A stretch of 64,000 nucleotides of DNA from Porticoccus sp964395715 (GCA_964395715.1 CAYNAU010000002.1:594920-658919); one strand, 5' to 3'; numbered from the stretch's first letter, positions 42,085 to 51,602 are shown. Notes: generated from the letters alone by a model not told the origin. Numbers and translations: made by a program.

Positions 42085-42930
42085 CTAGAGTTCCTTGGTG
42101 GGCGGATGGCGTTCTTCCAGAGTACCGAGGCTCGCGCCACACCATTTGCAATGTATCGCATCGCGGTCATGGCCAGCCTTGACGCAATTGGGACAGGGGT
42201 ACAGGGACTTCTCGCGCTGTATTTCGTTGGCCAGCTCGGCAGTGATGATGCCGGTAGGAATGGCAATAATGGAGTAACCGGTCAACATTGCCAGGGTGGA
42301 AATCAGCTGACCGATCACGGTATGTGGTGTGATATCTCCATAACCCACGGTGGTTATGGTGACAATGGTCCAGTAAATACTGATGGGGATGCTGCTAAAA
42401 CCGTTGTCAGGGCCCTCGACAACATACATCAGACAGCCGAACAACGTACTGAGTACCAGTACCGCACTAAAGAACACAAAAATCTTACGCCTGGCCTGGT
42501 GGAGAGAACGCATCAAAACATCGGCTTCAGACAGGTATCGCACCAGCTTCAGCACCCGGAAAATCCGCAACACCCTCACCAGACGAATAATCATCAGGTA
42601 ATGGGCGCCGGTAATCATCAGCGCCAGGTAGGAGGGAATGATGGAAACCAGGTCTATGATGCCGTAGAAACTGAACAGGTATTTGGGTCTGTTGGGAGAG
42701 CAGAATATGCGCAATGCGTATTCAATGGTAAAAAGGCCGGTAAAGACCCATTCGATGACGAAGAAGGTGGTAGCATAGCGGCTATTCAGGGCATCTACAG
42801 TGGTCAGAATCACCGCCAGCACACTGATCAAAATGGCATAAATAAGGAAGATATCAAAGCGCTGCCCAAGGGGCGTGTCTGTGCCAAAGATGATCTGGTA
42901 AAGCTTTTCACGCAGTTGTTGATGATTCAT
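42085..42930 (-). CDS. voltage-gated K+ channel with C-terminal zinc ribbon
   Basis: The 281-residue protein has six TM segments. The voltage-sensor S4 is MIIRLVRVLRIFRVLKLVRYL-like, with an Arg every third residue, and the pore loop carries the K+ filter TTVGYGD. After S6 (GQLISTLAMLTGYSIIAIPTG) a short linker leads to a four-Cys motif, CPNC...CKWCG (about residues 244-266), a zinc ribbon not usual in Kv channels. It heads the channel-cls pair. Confidence 0.92.
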   Translation of the reverse strand: MNHQQLREKLYQIIFGTDTPLGQRFDIFLIYAILISVLAVILTTVDALNSRYATTFFVIEWVFTGLFTIEYALRIFCSPNRPKYLFSFYGIIDLVSIIPSYLALMITGAHYLMIIRLVRVLRIFRVLKLVRYLSEADVLMRSLHQARRKIFVFFSAVLVLSTLFGCLMYVVEGPDNGFSSIPISIYWTIVTITTVGYGDITPHTVIGQLISTLAMLTGYSIIAIPTGIITAELANEIQREKSLYPCPNCVKAGHDRDAIHCKWCGASLGTLEERHPPTKEL

Positions 42931-43165
42931 TCGTGCGATCCATCTCCCTGATTATGTTGGATTATAGATGGTCGAAAACCCCGTGCTGCCCATGCTACTG
43001 AACCCGCCACGATTTGAGTAGTAAAAAAAGGCGCTGCCGGCTACTAAGGAAGGCTCAATCACAAGCCTTGATTTATATCAGTCAGGTGGTTCTGCCCGCT
43101 TGGGTGCTATCTCCCGATTATGCTAGCATTGCACACCCGCCACCGACCGGTTTTATCATCCTGAT

Positions 43166-43777
43166 ATGCTTAGATATTCTGCCCTGCAGGAAACTGCTCT
43201 GAAAAACGACCCATACCCTTACCTGGTGCTGACGGACGCTTTCGAGGAAGAGCCGTTGCAGAAGATATTGTCAGATTTTCCGGTAATACAGCACCCGGGC
43301 AGCATACCCGTCTCGGAAGTCGAGAGTGGTCCCGGTTTCGAGGCGCTCATCAACGAACTCAACAGCGATCGATTCCGCTCTGCCATTGAAGCCAAATTTA
43401 ATGTGGATTTATCTGACTCACCTACCATGTTCACGGTGAGGGGTGTCATGCGTCAGAAAGATGGTCGTATTCACACCGACTCCAAGACCAAAATCATTAC
43501 CGTACTTTTCTACTTCAATAAAGATTGGGCCAATGAAGGCGGTTATTTACGTGTGTTGCGCAATGGCACCGACATCGAAGACTACGTTGAGGAAATTGCC
43601 CCAAAGGCAGGCACCATGATGGCTTTTAAGGTGACAGACAATTGCTGGCACGGTCATAAACCGGTGGTGGGCGAACGCCGATCTATCCAGATGAATTATC
43701 TGGTGAGTAAAGCTGCGTTGGGAAAACACAGTTTCTTTCACGGCCTAAGCGCCAAATTGAAAAAAATCTTTTCATAA
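43166..43777 (+). CDS. 2OG-Fe(II) oxygenase-like protein
   Basis: The 203-residue protein has the double-stranded beta-helix residues of the family: H-T-D (GRIHTDSKTKIITVLFYFN), a distal His (NCWHGHKPVV) and an Arg (ERRSIQMNY) for 2-oxoglutarate. GGYLRVL also fits. The substrate is unknown. It lies 116 bases upstream of a heptosyltransferase on the same strand, so a lipopolysaccharide or cell-surface sugar role is possible but unproven. Confidence 0.8.
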   Translation: MLRYSALQETALKNDPYPYLVLTDAFEEEPLQKILSDFPVIQHPGSIPVSEVESGPGFEALINELNSDRFRSAIEAKFNVDLSDSPTMFTVRGVMRQKDGRIHTDSKTKIITVLFYFNKDWANEGGYLRVLRNGTDIEDYVEEIAPKAGTMMAFKVTDNCWHGHKPVVGERRSIQMNYLVSKAALGKHSFFHGLSAKLKKIFS

Positions 43778-43893
43778 CCGCTGATATCGAAACGCCGGGT
43801 TATGCAATGCTCGTCAAGCCATCTTTCCTGCTGCATGAACAGCCTTGCCACCCACAGCTTTCTGCACCACAAGCCGAACACAGTTGATCATTG

Positions 43894-44946
43894 ATGCAAG
43901 TACTCATCGTAAAATTAAGCTCCATGGGCGACCTCGTGCAGGCACTGCCTGCACTCACTGACGCACAGCAAGCAATTCCCGGCATTCAGTTTGACTGGGC
44001 GGTTGATGAAGCCTTTGCCGAAATTCCCACCTGGCACCCCGCAGTGCGCAACACCATAAAAACGGCTCACCGCCGCTGGCGTAAAAATTTCTTCAATTTC
44101 TTGTTTGGTGGCGAGTTGAGTCGCTTTACCAAAGAGTTGCGGCAGATTGATTACGACGTCGTTATTGATGCCCAGAGCAACCTCAAAAGTTCTCTGGTGA
44201 CCTGGCTGACCAGGGGATTAAAGTGCGGACCGGACCGATCCTCCGTGCGGGAGTTCGGTGCACAGTTTGCCTATAACAAGACCTATGCCATCGCCAAAAA
44301 TCAGTTGGCGATTGATCGCTGGCGACAGCTCTTTTCCCAGGTTCTGGGTTATGAATTGCCAGACACCGAACCTGACTTTCTGCTGACAGGTGGTGGTGCA
44401 AAATATGACACTTGGCCATCACCGAGCGTTGAACTGCCCCGTCGGCCCTACCTGGTCTTTGTTCACAATGCCAGTTGGGACAATAAATGCTGGGTCAATG
44501 AGCACTGGCGTCAATTAATCGAACTGGCCGGCTCAGAAGGATTTGATGTCCTGCTTCCCTGGGGCGCGGAGTGGGAGCGCCAGCAAGCCGAACTTCTGGC
44601 TGAGGGTTATGATCACGCCACCATCTTGCCACGTCTATCACTAACGGACATCGCCTCGGTGTTATCACACTCATCCGGGGCCATCTGTGTGGACACCGGG
44701 CTAGCTCACATAGCCGCAGCACTCGACGTGCCTATGGTGACCCTCTACGGGCCCACAGACGCCGCTTTGATAGGCGCCTACGGCAAGCACTCTGTGCACC
44801 TCACCGCGCAGGGGTTTGAATGTGTGCCTTGCTACAAGCGCTCCTGCAGCTATCAACAGTACAAAGGCCCGGAAGCCCAGTGCTTAAAAACATTTACGGC
44901 GCAACAGGTCTGGCGTGAATGGCATAGGGTCAAAGAAAAGCTCTAA
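43894..44946 (+). CDS. waaC: ADP-heptose:LPS heptosyltransferase I (WaaC-like)
   Basis: This GT9 enzyme adds heptose to the lipid A-Kdo core. The N-terminus MQVLIVKLSSMGDLVQALPAL, the ASWDNKCWVNEHW acceptor-site region and CVDTGLAHIAAALDVPMVTLYGPT (nucleotide-sugar domain) are characteristic. A Cys cluster (CVPCYKRSC) is near the end. ATG 43894 is used. It is followed by a strong terminator. Confidence 0.92.
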   Translation: MQVLIVKLSSMGDLVQALPALTDAQQAIPGIQFDWAVDEAFAEIPTWHPAVRNTIKTAHRRWRKNFFNFLFGGELSRFTKELRQIDYDVVIDAQSNLKSSLVTWLTRGLKCGPDRSSVREFGAQFAYNKTYAIAKNQLAIDRWRQLFSQVLGYELPDTEPDFLLTGGGAKYDTWPSPSVELPRRPYLVFVHNASWDNKCWVNEHWRQLIELAGSEGFDVLLPWGAEWERQQAELLAEGYDHATILPRLSLTDIASVLSHSSGAICVDTGLAHIAAALDVPMVTLYGPTDAALIGAYGKHSVHLTAQGFECVPCYKRSCSYQQYKGPEAQCLKTFTAQQVWREWHRVKEKL

Positions 44947-44971
44947 CCTTTCCTTGCGGTGAAACAGACAT

Positions 44972-45000
44972 AAAAAAAGCCACCCTGAAGGTGGCTTTTT
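44972..45000. terminator. bidirectional rho-independent terminator
   Basis: GCCACC-CTGAA-GGTGGC lies between an A-tract and TTTTT. It can stop waaC (plus) and any minus-strand transcript coming from the tRNA fragment. Confidence 0.85.
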
Positions 45001-45025
45001 AAATAATGGCGGACCGGACGGGACT
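45000..45025 (-). repeat. duplicated 3' end of tRNA-Asp (fragment)
   Basis: These 26 bases are identical to 45174-45199, the 3' end of tRNA-Asp plus its downstream flank, but the rest of the tRNA is absent. Between the two copies are several small hairpins, including one at about 45085 and one at about 45105. It looks like a decayed tandem tRNA copy or an attachment-site remnant. Confidence 0.8.
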
Positions 45026-45143
45026 GACTCACACCCTAGGGGTGCTCGGGGTAAACCCCGCCGTCGTCGCTCCGGCGCCCTGATTTGCTCTGCAAATCGG
45101 TCGACCCGCTTCGCGGGTTCTCGTCCCGGCAAAGCTTTTGCGT

Positions 45144-45172
45144 AAAAAAACCGCCCAGATTGGGCGGTTTTT
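45144..45172 (-). terminator. terminator after tRNA-Asp
   Basis: CCGCCC-AGATT-GGGCGG is flanked by A7 and T5; on the minus strand it follows tRNA-Asp by about eight bases. Confidence 0.85.
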
Positions 45173-45180
45173 CTAAATAA

Positions 45181-45257
45181 TGGCGGACCGGACGGGACTC
45201 GAACCCGCGACCTCCGGCGTGACAGGCCGGCATTCTAACCAGCTGAACTACCGGTCC
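45181..45257 (-). tRNA. tRNA-Asp(GTC)
   Basis: The 77-nt cloverleaf has acceptor GGACCGG/CCGGTCC, anticodon loop CTGTCAC (anticodon GTC), a T-arm with GGTTCGAGTCC, and encoded CCA. It is preceded by tRNA-Val in the same transcript. Confidence 0.97.
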
Positions 45258-45277
45258 GCGAAACCTTTCAATTAAAT

Positions 45278-45353
45278 TGGTGGGTGGTACAGGGGTCGAA
45301 CCTGTGACCTACGGCTTGTAAGGCCGTCGCTCTCCCAACTGAGCTAACCACCC
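45278..45353 (-). tRNA. tRNA-Val(TAC)
   Basis: The 76-nt tRNA has acceptor GGGTGGT/ACCACCC, anticodon loop CTTACAA (anticodon TAC), GGTTCGACCCC in the T-arm, and encoded CCA. It lies 20 bases upstream of tRNA-Asp. Confidence 0.96.
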
Positions 45354-45477
45354 CTCGAAAGAGAGGCGCATTCTACCGAATTATCGGTCCGTGTCAAACA
45401 TTTCAGAGCCCTATCTGCTATACAGCTCGAGACGGGCAAACTAACATAGGCACCCTGCTATTCAGACCGGAATAATC

Positions 45478-45834
45478 ATGGAAATTTTCAAGGAATTCAC
45501 CTTTGAAGCTGCACACCTTTTACCCAATGTACCGGAGGGGCATAAATGTGGCCGCTTGCATGGTCATTCCTATCATGTCCGACTCTATCTCAGCGGCGAG
45601 GTCGGTAAAGACTCCGGCTGGGTAATGGATTTTGGCGCGCTCAAAGACTATTTCAAACCGCTCTACGACCGCCTTGACCACCGCTACCTGAACGAGATCA
45701 CCGGGCTGGAAAATCCCACCAGTGAAAATATCGCCCGCTGGATTTGGCGGGAACTGAAACCTTCGCTGCCCTTACTGAGCCAAGTGGAGATTCGGGAGAC
45801 CTGCACCTCCGGCTGTATTTACCGAGGTGACTGA
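45478..45834 (+). CDS. queD: 6-carboxytetrahydropterin synthase
   Basis: This enzyme makes 6-carboxytetrahydropterin from dihydroneopterin triphosphate in queuosine synthesis. Zinc ligands are His (EAAHLLPN) and CGRLHGHSY, and the late catalytic ETCTSGCIY follows. The 118-residue length is normal. No other queuosine genes are adjacent. Confidence 0.95.
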   Translation: MEIFKEFTFEAAHLLPNVPEGHKCGRLHGHSYHVRLYLSGEVGKDSGWVMDFGALKDYFKPLYDRLDHRYLNEITGLENPTSENIARWIWRELKPSLPLLSQVEIRETCTSGCIYRGD

Positions 45835-45839
45835 AGGAC

Positions 45840-46367
45840 GTGGCGCCTGCCGGTTTCCGACGTCTGTTTATCGCCTTGCCGGTAGCGGGGGAGACCGGCA
45901 AACAGCTGGACCCCTACTGTGTCTCTCATCCCCATGCCCGCTGGATCACCGCGGCAAACCGGCACCTCACACTGGTGTTTCTCGGACACCACACAGAAGA
46001 GCAGACCCGCAGGGCCATTGAAGTCGTCGACAGGCTTGATGCCGCAGCATTTGAGATAGCACTGTGTTCCCTGCAGCGTTTTCCAGATGAACGGGGACGA
46101 AACATCGTGGCATTGCCTTCGGAGAGCATCCCGTTAAAACAACTGTATCAGCAGGTGGCTAAAGCGCTCAAAACCCGGGGCTTTACGTTGAAACAGAGGG
46201 ATTTCAGGCCACATATCACCCTGGGGAAAATTCACCGGGGACATTGGTCTACAGTAGATATTGCCCCGCCCATCATGATGACAACTGAATCTGTAACGCT
46301 GTTTGAAACAGAGTTCACTGATGGCGGCGTCACCTATCACCCCCTGGCATCGCAGCCCTTACGTTAA
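45840..46367 (+). CDS. thpR: RNA 2',3'-cyclic phosphodiesterase (2'-5' RNA ligase family)
   Basis: The 175-residue protein (GTG start at 45840) has the two HxT/Sx motifs of the 2H phosphoesterase family: HLTLVFLG (about residue 41) and HITLGKI (about residue 124). It probably opens 2',3'-cyclic phosphates; the natural RNA target is unknown. It starts five bases after queD and overlaps the convergent epimerase gene by four bases. Confidence 0.9.
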   Translation: MAPAGFRRLFIALPVAGETGKQLDPYCVSHPHARWITAANRHLTLVFLGHHTEEQTRRAIEVVDRLDAAAFEIALCSLQRFPDERGRNIVALPSESIPLKQLYQQVAKALKTRGFTLKQRDFRPHITLGKIHRGHWSTVDIAPPIMMTTESVTLFETEFTDGGVTYHPLASQPLR

Positions 46368-47287
46368 CCTTCAGATTCCCCGTTACCGAGAATCTCTGAA
46401 AGCGCCAAGCTCAATTCGGGAAAACGAAAATGGTAACCCGACTCCAGCAGTTTTCTCGGCACGGCACGCTGACCAGTCAGTAACAGCTCACTGGCCATTT
46501 CCCCAAACAGTATTTTTGCCACCAGCGCCGGCATCGGAAAAATCGCTGGGCGACGTAATGCCTTGCCCAATGCCCGTGTGAATTGTTGGTTGGTCACCGG
46601 GTTGGGCGACACGGCATTCACACTACCGTGGAGATCACTGCGTTTCAGGCAGTGAAAAATAATCGCCACCTCGTCATTGATATGTACCCAGGGCATCCAC
46701 TGGGCGCCGGAGCCCAACCGCCCACCCAATCCTAATCGGAAAGGTGGCAGCATCCTCGCAAGCGCCCCATCACCCAACCCCAGCACAATACCAGTGCGCA
46801 GGTAACAAACCCTGGTTCCCAGCAATTCAAAGCGGGAAGCGCTGTACTCCCAGGCAGAGCACAATCGGTGGGAGAAGCTGTCATGGTGTTTTCCGGCTTC
46901 GTCTAGCACCTTGTCCCGGTGGGGCCCGTAATAGCCCACTGCAGAGCCACTCACCATCACCTCGGGCGGTGTTTTAAGCTGTTTGAAATAATCGTAGAGC
47001 TGATCAGTGATACCAACACGGCTGTCCAGAAAGGCCTGTTTACGGGCTTCATTCCAACGACCGGACACCAACGGCTCGCCCGCCAGGTTAACGATAAAAT
47101 TGACCGGTTGGTCCTGGGGAATGTCTGTGAGGTCCTGAATGATGCTGACCGACGGCAACCGCGAACGAGCCTTGTCGGGGTTGCGGCTCAACACGATTAC
47201 CCTGAGACCTTTCTGAACGGCAGCGTGGCAGAAGCGGCTGCCGATAAAGCCACTGCCGCCGGTCACCAAAACGGTTTTGTCTTGCAT
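46364..47287 (-). CDS. TIGR01777-family NAD(P)-dependent epimerase
   Basis: The 307-residue Rossmann protein starts MQDKTVLVTGGSGFIGSRFC (G-x-x-G-x-x-G) and has the family blocks VNLAGEPLVSGRWNEARKQAF, VMVSGSAVGYYG and NAVSPNPVTNQQF. It resembles YfcH. The substrate is not known. Confidence 0.9.
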   Translation of the reverse strand: MQDKTVLVTGGSGFIGSRFCHAAVQKGLRVIVLSRNPDKARSRLPSVSIIQDLTDIPQDQPVNFIVNLAGEPLVSGRWNEARKQAFLDSRVGITDQLYDYFKQLKTPPEVMVSGSAVGYYGPHRDKVLDEAGKHHDSFSHRLCSAWEYSASRFELLGTRVCYLRTGIVLGLGDGALARMLPPFRLGLGGRLGSGAQWMPWVHINDEVAIIFHCLKRSDLHGSVNAVSPNPVTNQQFTRALGKALRRPAIFPMPALVAKILFGEMASELLLTGQRAVPRKLLESGYHFRFPELSLALSEILGNGESEG

Positions 47288-47357
47288 GACATGACCCCTG
47301 ATACAAATTTAAGCTGCCGTCCCTGACAGTCTAGTCAATCCGTTAAGGGCCGATACG

Positions 47358-48710
47358 TTATTCGCTGCTGATCAGATCCAGTAACTCGCGGGTCTTTTGC
47401 TGCATCAGCTGTGAGTCGGTTGCTTCAACATTCAGTCTCACTACCGGTTCCGTGTTGCTGCTGCGCAGGTTAAAGCGCCAGTCTGTAAAGGCCATACTGA
47501 GACCATCCAGCTCTTCCACCTGGGCGACCTGATCAGAGAAACGGGCTTTAAGAGTTGCCATCAGCCGGGCAGCATCATCAACGCTGCGGTTAATCTCCCC
47601 GGAACAGGGATATTCAGACATTCTGTGAGCCACCATCTGGGAAAGAGTCTGTCCGCTTGTGGACAACAGTTCCGCGACCAACAACCAGGGAATCATGCCA
47701 CTGTCACAGTAGGAAAAATCACGGAAATAGTGATGGGCACTCATTTCCCCACCATAAACCGCGTTCTCTTCACGCATGGTCTGCTTGATAAAGGCATGAC
47801 CACATTTGGTCTCAATCGCATTGCCGGAAAACTCCCGGCAGATGGACTGGGTATTCCAGATCAGCCGAGGGTCGTGAATGATATTTTCGCCGGGGTGCTT
47901 GCGAAGGAATGCTTCGGCCAGCAAGCCGACAATGTAATAACCCTCAATGAACGCACCGGTTTCATCAAACAGAAAACAGCGATCGAAATCCCCGTCCCAG
48001 GCCAACCCGAGATCAGCACCTGTGGATTTCACCATGTCACCGGTATGATGTCGGCACTCGTCCAGTAACGGGTTAGGGATACCATTCGGGAAAGTACCGT
48101 CGGGTTCGTGGTTGACCTTTATCAACTCAAAGGGCAAATGATTTTCAAGGGCATCCAAAACAGGCCCGGCAGCGCCATTGCCCGCATTCACAACAATTTT
48201 CAGCGGCCTTAATTGTTGCATATTCACGTAACTCAACAGGTGCTCGATATAGTCATCGGAACAGCTGATACGCCGGTAGCTTCCCTTTTTGTCCAGGGGT
48301 GTCGGCAGGAATTCACCTTCCTCGGCCAATGCTTGTATGTCTTTCAGACCGGTATCGGCACTGATGGGACGAGCGCCTTCCCGAACCAGCTTCATGCCGT
48401 TGTAATCGATCGGGTTATGACTGGCAGTGACCATAATGCCGCCCGACACGTTGAGATGGGCTGTCGCAAAATAGATTTCTTCCGTACCGCAAAGGCCGAT
48501 ATCCAGCACGTCGACACCCTCGTCGCGAAGGCCATTGGCGAGGGCGCTTTTCAAAGCCGGACTTGATGTTCGGATATCGCCACCCACCACTACTGTCTCC
48601 GGTTGAAGCCAGCGGGCATAGGCTCTGCCAATACGATAGACCGTTTCCGTCGAGAGCTCTTCTTTGAGTTTGCCCCGAATATCGTAGGCTTTAAAACAAC
48701 TGATTTTCAT
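47358..48710 (-). CDS. cpsG: phosphomannomutase (CpsG/ManB type)
   Basis: The 450-residue alpha-D-phosphohexomutase has the phosphoserine loop TASHNPIDYNGMK, the metal-binding DGDFDR, and the sugar loop GGEMSAHHYF; the RSSNTEP phosphate-binding end is also seen. It provides mannose-1-phosphate, or glucose-1-phosphate, for surface polysaccharide. ATG 48710 is used rather than an upstream TTG. It is followed by other sugar-nucleotide genes. Confidence 0.92.
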   Translation of the reverse strand: MKISCFKAYDIRGKLKEELSTETVYRIGRAYARWLQPETVVVGGDIRTSSPALKSALANGLRDEGVDVLDIGLCGTEEIYFATAHLNVSGGIMVTASHNPIDYNGMKLVREGARPISADTGLKDIQALAEEGEFLPTPLDKKGSYRRISCSDDYIEHLLSYVNMQQLRPLKIVVNAGNGAAGPVLDALENHLPFELIKVNHEPDGTFPNGIPNPLLDECRHHTGDMVKSTGADLGLAWDGDFDRCFLFDETGAFIEGYYIVGLLAEAFLRKHPGENIIHDPRLIWNTQSICREFSGNAIETKCGHAFIKQTMREENAVYGGEMSAHHYFRDFSYCDSGMIPWLLVAELLSTSGQTLSQMVAHRMSEYPCSGEINRSVDDAARLMATLKARFSDQVAQVEELDGLSMAFTDWRFNLRSSNTEPVVRLNVEATDSQLMQQKTRELLDLISSE

Positions 48711-48761
48711 AGTGTCCAAATATGCAAAGCCCGCTGTTCTGCGTGGGCCGTATCTGTGAAA

Positions 48762-49697
48762 TTACTGGCGGGAATCGTCCATGGACAGCACACTTGCCTC
48801 GTGGTCCTGGCTCTTCAGGTAGTCTCTGACTCCTGCACCAATATCCTTGTGTCGCAGTGCATAGGCAATATTGGCCTGCATATAGCCAAGTTTGCTGCCA
48901 CAGTCATGGCTGCAGCCAACAATACGATAGGCTTCAACCTCTTCCTGTTTCAGCAACTCCTCCAGCGCATCGGTTAGCTGAACTTCTCCGCCGACGCCCG
49001 TGGGGGTTTTGGCCAGTAACTCCCAGATTGCCGGAGAAACTACATAGCGACCCACCACAGCCATGTTGGAAGGGGCTTTTTGGGCATCAGGCTTTTCAAC
49101 CATTTGGATAATGCGAGCCACACCCCCTGCCATCAAGTCGATGCCTTTACAGTCCACCACACCGTACTTGTTAACCACTTCCCAGGGTACGGCCTCAACC
49201 ATAATCTGGCTGTGGCCAGTATTCTGATAGTTTTGCACCATGGCCGCCAGATTGTCCTTATGAAGATCTGAACGGTACTGGTCAACCAATACATCCGGCA
49301 ACAGGATAACGAAAGGCTGGTCACCCACCACCGGCCGTGCACAACTGATGGCGTCTCCAAGACCTTTGGCATATGGTTGTCGCACCGAAATGACGGTGAC
49401 CTCCTGGGGCACAATAGAGCGCACCTCATCCAGCAGTTGCCGTTTTACCCTTGCTTCCAGTTGGGCCTCCAGCTCAAAACTGCTATCAAAATGGTTTTCA
49501 ATGGAATTTTTACTGGCATGCGTTACCAGTACAATTTCCGTGATACCCGCAGCAATGGCTTCATTAACCACGTACTGTATGAGCGGTTTATCAACAACGG
49601 GCAACATTTCTTTGGGAATGGCTTTTGTGGCGGGCAACATGCGCGTGCCCAGGCCGGCCACAGGAATCACGGCCCTGGTTACTACATTTGAGGTCAT
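48762..49697 (-). CDS. galU: UTP-glucose-1-phosphate uridylyltransferase
   Basis: The 311-residue nucleotidyltransferase shows the signature AVIPVAGLGTRMLPATKAIPKEMLPVVDKP, followed by LVTHASKNSIENHF and VGGEVQLTDALEELL. It makes UDP-glucose for surface sugars and possibly for the glucosylglycerate pathway (inferred). It lies 51 bases upstream of cpsG on the same strand. Confidence 0.96.
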   Translation of the reverse strand: MTSNVVTRAVIPVAGLGTRMLPATKAIPKEMLPVVDKPLIQYVVNEAIAAGITEIVLVTHASKNSIENHFDSSFELEAQLEARVKRQLLDEVRSIVPQEVTVISVRQPYAKGLGDAISCARPVVGDQPFVILLPDVLVDQYRSDLHKDNLAAMVQNYQNTGHSQIMVEAVPWEVVNKYGVVDCKGIDLMAGGVARIIQMVEKPDAQKAPSNMAVVGRYVVSPAIWELLAKTPTGVGGEVQLTDALEELLKQEEVEAYRIVGCSHDCGSKLGYMQANIAYALRHKDIGAGVRDYLKSQDHEASVLSMDDSRQ

Positions 49698-49851
49698 ATC
49701 AGACTAGATCCATATTATGGGTTTGCACAGAACTCCCTGATTGTTACGAAGCTTCTGTGACGTAAAACGTTATCACATTCAACCCATGGCCTCTATAAAC
49801 CCTTGTGCAATGTCTGATGCGAATCACACGCGCTGTCCCTTCGGCAACTGG

Positions 49852-51306
49852 TTAACTCACCGAGCCTTTTTGGGGGTCTTTGTTGATGGGCACCACCTGG
49901 GAGGTTGGCGCCTCCAGGTGGTATGGCATCATTTTGTTCCAGGCATTCAGCGCCGCGACTTTGTAGGCTTCGGCCAACGTCGGATAGTTAAATGCGGCAT
50001 CGATAAAATACTCGAGAGTGCCTCCGAGAGTGATCACGGCCTGGCCGATATGAACCAGTTCTGTTGAACCCTCGCCGACGATATGAACGCCCAGCAATTT
50101 GTGATCGTCCAGGGAAAACAGCAATTTCAACAGACCCTGACGCAAACCCAGTATCTGCCCACGGGCGACCTCACGGAAACGCGCCACCCCTGTCTCATAG
50201 GCGACACCGCGTTCCTTTAATTCAGCTTCTGTGGCACCCACCATACTGATTTCCGGCACGGAGTAGATACCGTAGGGAAAGTATTCCAGCTGGTTGCGGT
50301 ATTCATGACCAAACATATGACAAGCCGCCAATCGGCCCTGCACCATAGAGGTGGCTGCCAGACTGGGGAAGCCAATGACATCCCCCGCGGCATAGATATT
50401 GGGAACATCTGTCTGGAAAAACTCATTTACCTTGATTCGGCCTCTGGTATCGGCCGTTAAACCGGCTTTGTCCAGTCGCAGTGAATCTGTCGCCCCGGAC
50501 CGGCCAGCGGCATATAGCAGCATATCTGACTGAATTTTCTTACTGCTGTTTAACGTAGTAATAACCTTGCCATTAATCACCGAAATGCCCTCGACGACTT
50601 CGTCCAGCCTCAAGACCATACCCTGATCGCGAATCTGATGCTGAAATTCATCAATGATTTCGCTGTCCAGAAAAGCCAGTACCTGGGATCGCTCCTCCAC
50701 CAGCGTTACCTGAACATCCAGCGCAGAGAATATGGTGGCGTACTCCATGCCGATAACACCACCACCTACCACGGTGAGGCTACGGGGCATTTGCTTGAAA
50801 CGAAGGATTTCGTCACTGTCGAGAATGGTTTCGCCGTTAAAAGGGATATTCTCCGGGCGGTGAGGCTTGGTGCCGACCGCCAAAAGCACGTGCTGAAACG
50901 ACAGTTGTAAGATCTCGCCACCCGGCTGTTCAACCTTCAGGGTGTGCTGGTCAACAAACTCCGCACAGCCGTTGATGATCTCCACACCGTTGCGTTCCAG
51001 CTGATCACACATTACCTCAACCTGATGATCGAGGGTCACGTCGACCCGGTGCATCACATCTTCAGGGGTGACATGTCTGCGTTCCCGGTGCCCCATGCCA
51101 TAAAAGCTTCGTTGTTTCCAGCCACTCAGATAGAGCACAGCCTCACGCACTGTTTTACTGGGAATCGTACCCGTGTGAACAGAGACGCCACCGACACGAA
51201 CATTCTTTTCGATAATAGCCACTCGTTTGTCCAGCTTTGCTGCCTGAACAGCTGCGCGTTGTCCCGCTGGACCACTGCCGATAACGATCAGATCGAATTG
51301 CGACAT
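49852..51306 (-). CDS. sthA: soluble pyridine nucleotide transhydrogenase
   Basis: The 484-residue flavoprotein starts with the FAD motif LIVIGSGPAGQRAAVQAA. At the place where disulfide reductases carry C-x4-C it has GVSVHTGTIPSKTVRE, so it lacks the redox cysteine pair, as is typical of SthA. A second dinucleotide motif (VVGGGVIGMEYATIFSAL) and YAAGDVIGFPSLAATS are present. It balances NADPH and NAD+ in the cytoplasm. Confidence 0.95.
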   Translation of the reverse strand: MSQFDLIVIGSGPAGQRAAVQAAKLDKRVAIIEKNVRVGGVSVHTGTIPSKTVREAVLYLSGWKQRSFYGMGHRERRHVTPEDVMHRVDVTLDHQVEVMCDQLERNGVEIINGCAEFVDQHTLKVEQPGGEILQLSFQHVLLAVGTKPHRPENIPFNGETILDSDEILRFKQMPRSLTVVGGGVIGMEYATIFSALDVQVTLVEERSQVLAFLDSEIIDEFQHQIRDQGMVLRLDEVVEGISVINGKVITTLNSSKKIQSDMLLYAAGRSGATDSLRLDKAGLTADTRGRIKVNEFFQTDVPNIYAAGDVIGFPSLAATSMVQGRLAACHMFGHEYRNQLEYFPYGIYSVPEISMVGATEAELKERGVAYETGVARFREVARGQILGLRQGLLKLLFSLDDHKLLGVHIVGEGSTELVHIGQAVITLGGTLEYFIDAAFNYPTLAEAYKVAALNAWNKMMPYHLEAPTSQVVPINKDPQKGSVS

Positions 51307-51522
51307 TGAAAAAACTCCCCGGTGTCTGAAAATTGATTATTCAGTAACCACAGCGAGTTTCATGCCAAAACAGGGAGAACATAACTCGATGATTTTTATA
51401 GATTTAATTTTTTAGGAATATACGGTGAAGAATAAGGGGTAGGTGCTGGTGCACCACAACGCACCAAGTTGGTCCGCTTCTGATGCGAAGCCAGCCATAA
51501 ATTCAGGAGAGATAAGGAAATT

Positions 51523-51602
<80 letters not shown>

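Noticed and set aside
41731..42951. 406-residue open frame on the plus strand
   Set aside because: It is antisense to cls and the K+ channel, has low-complexity His/Gln-rich composition and no domain; the minus-strand genes have clear motifs.
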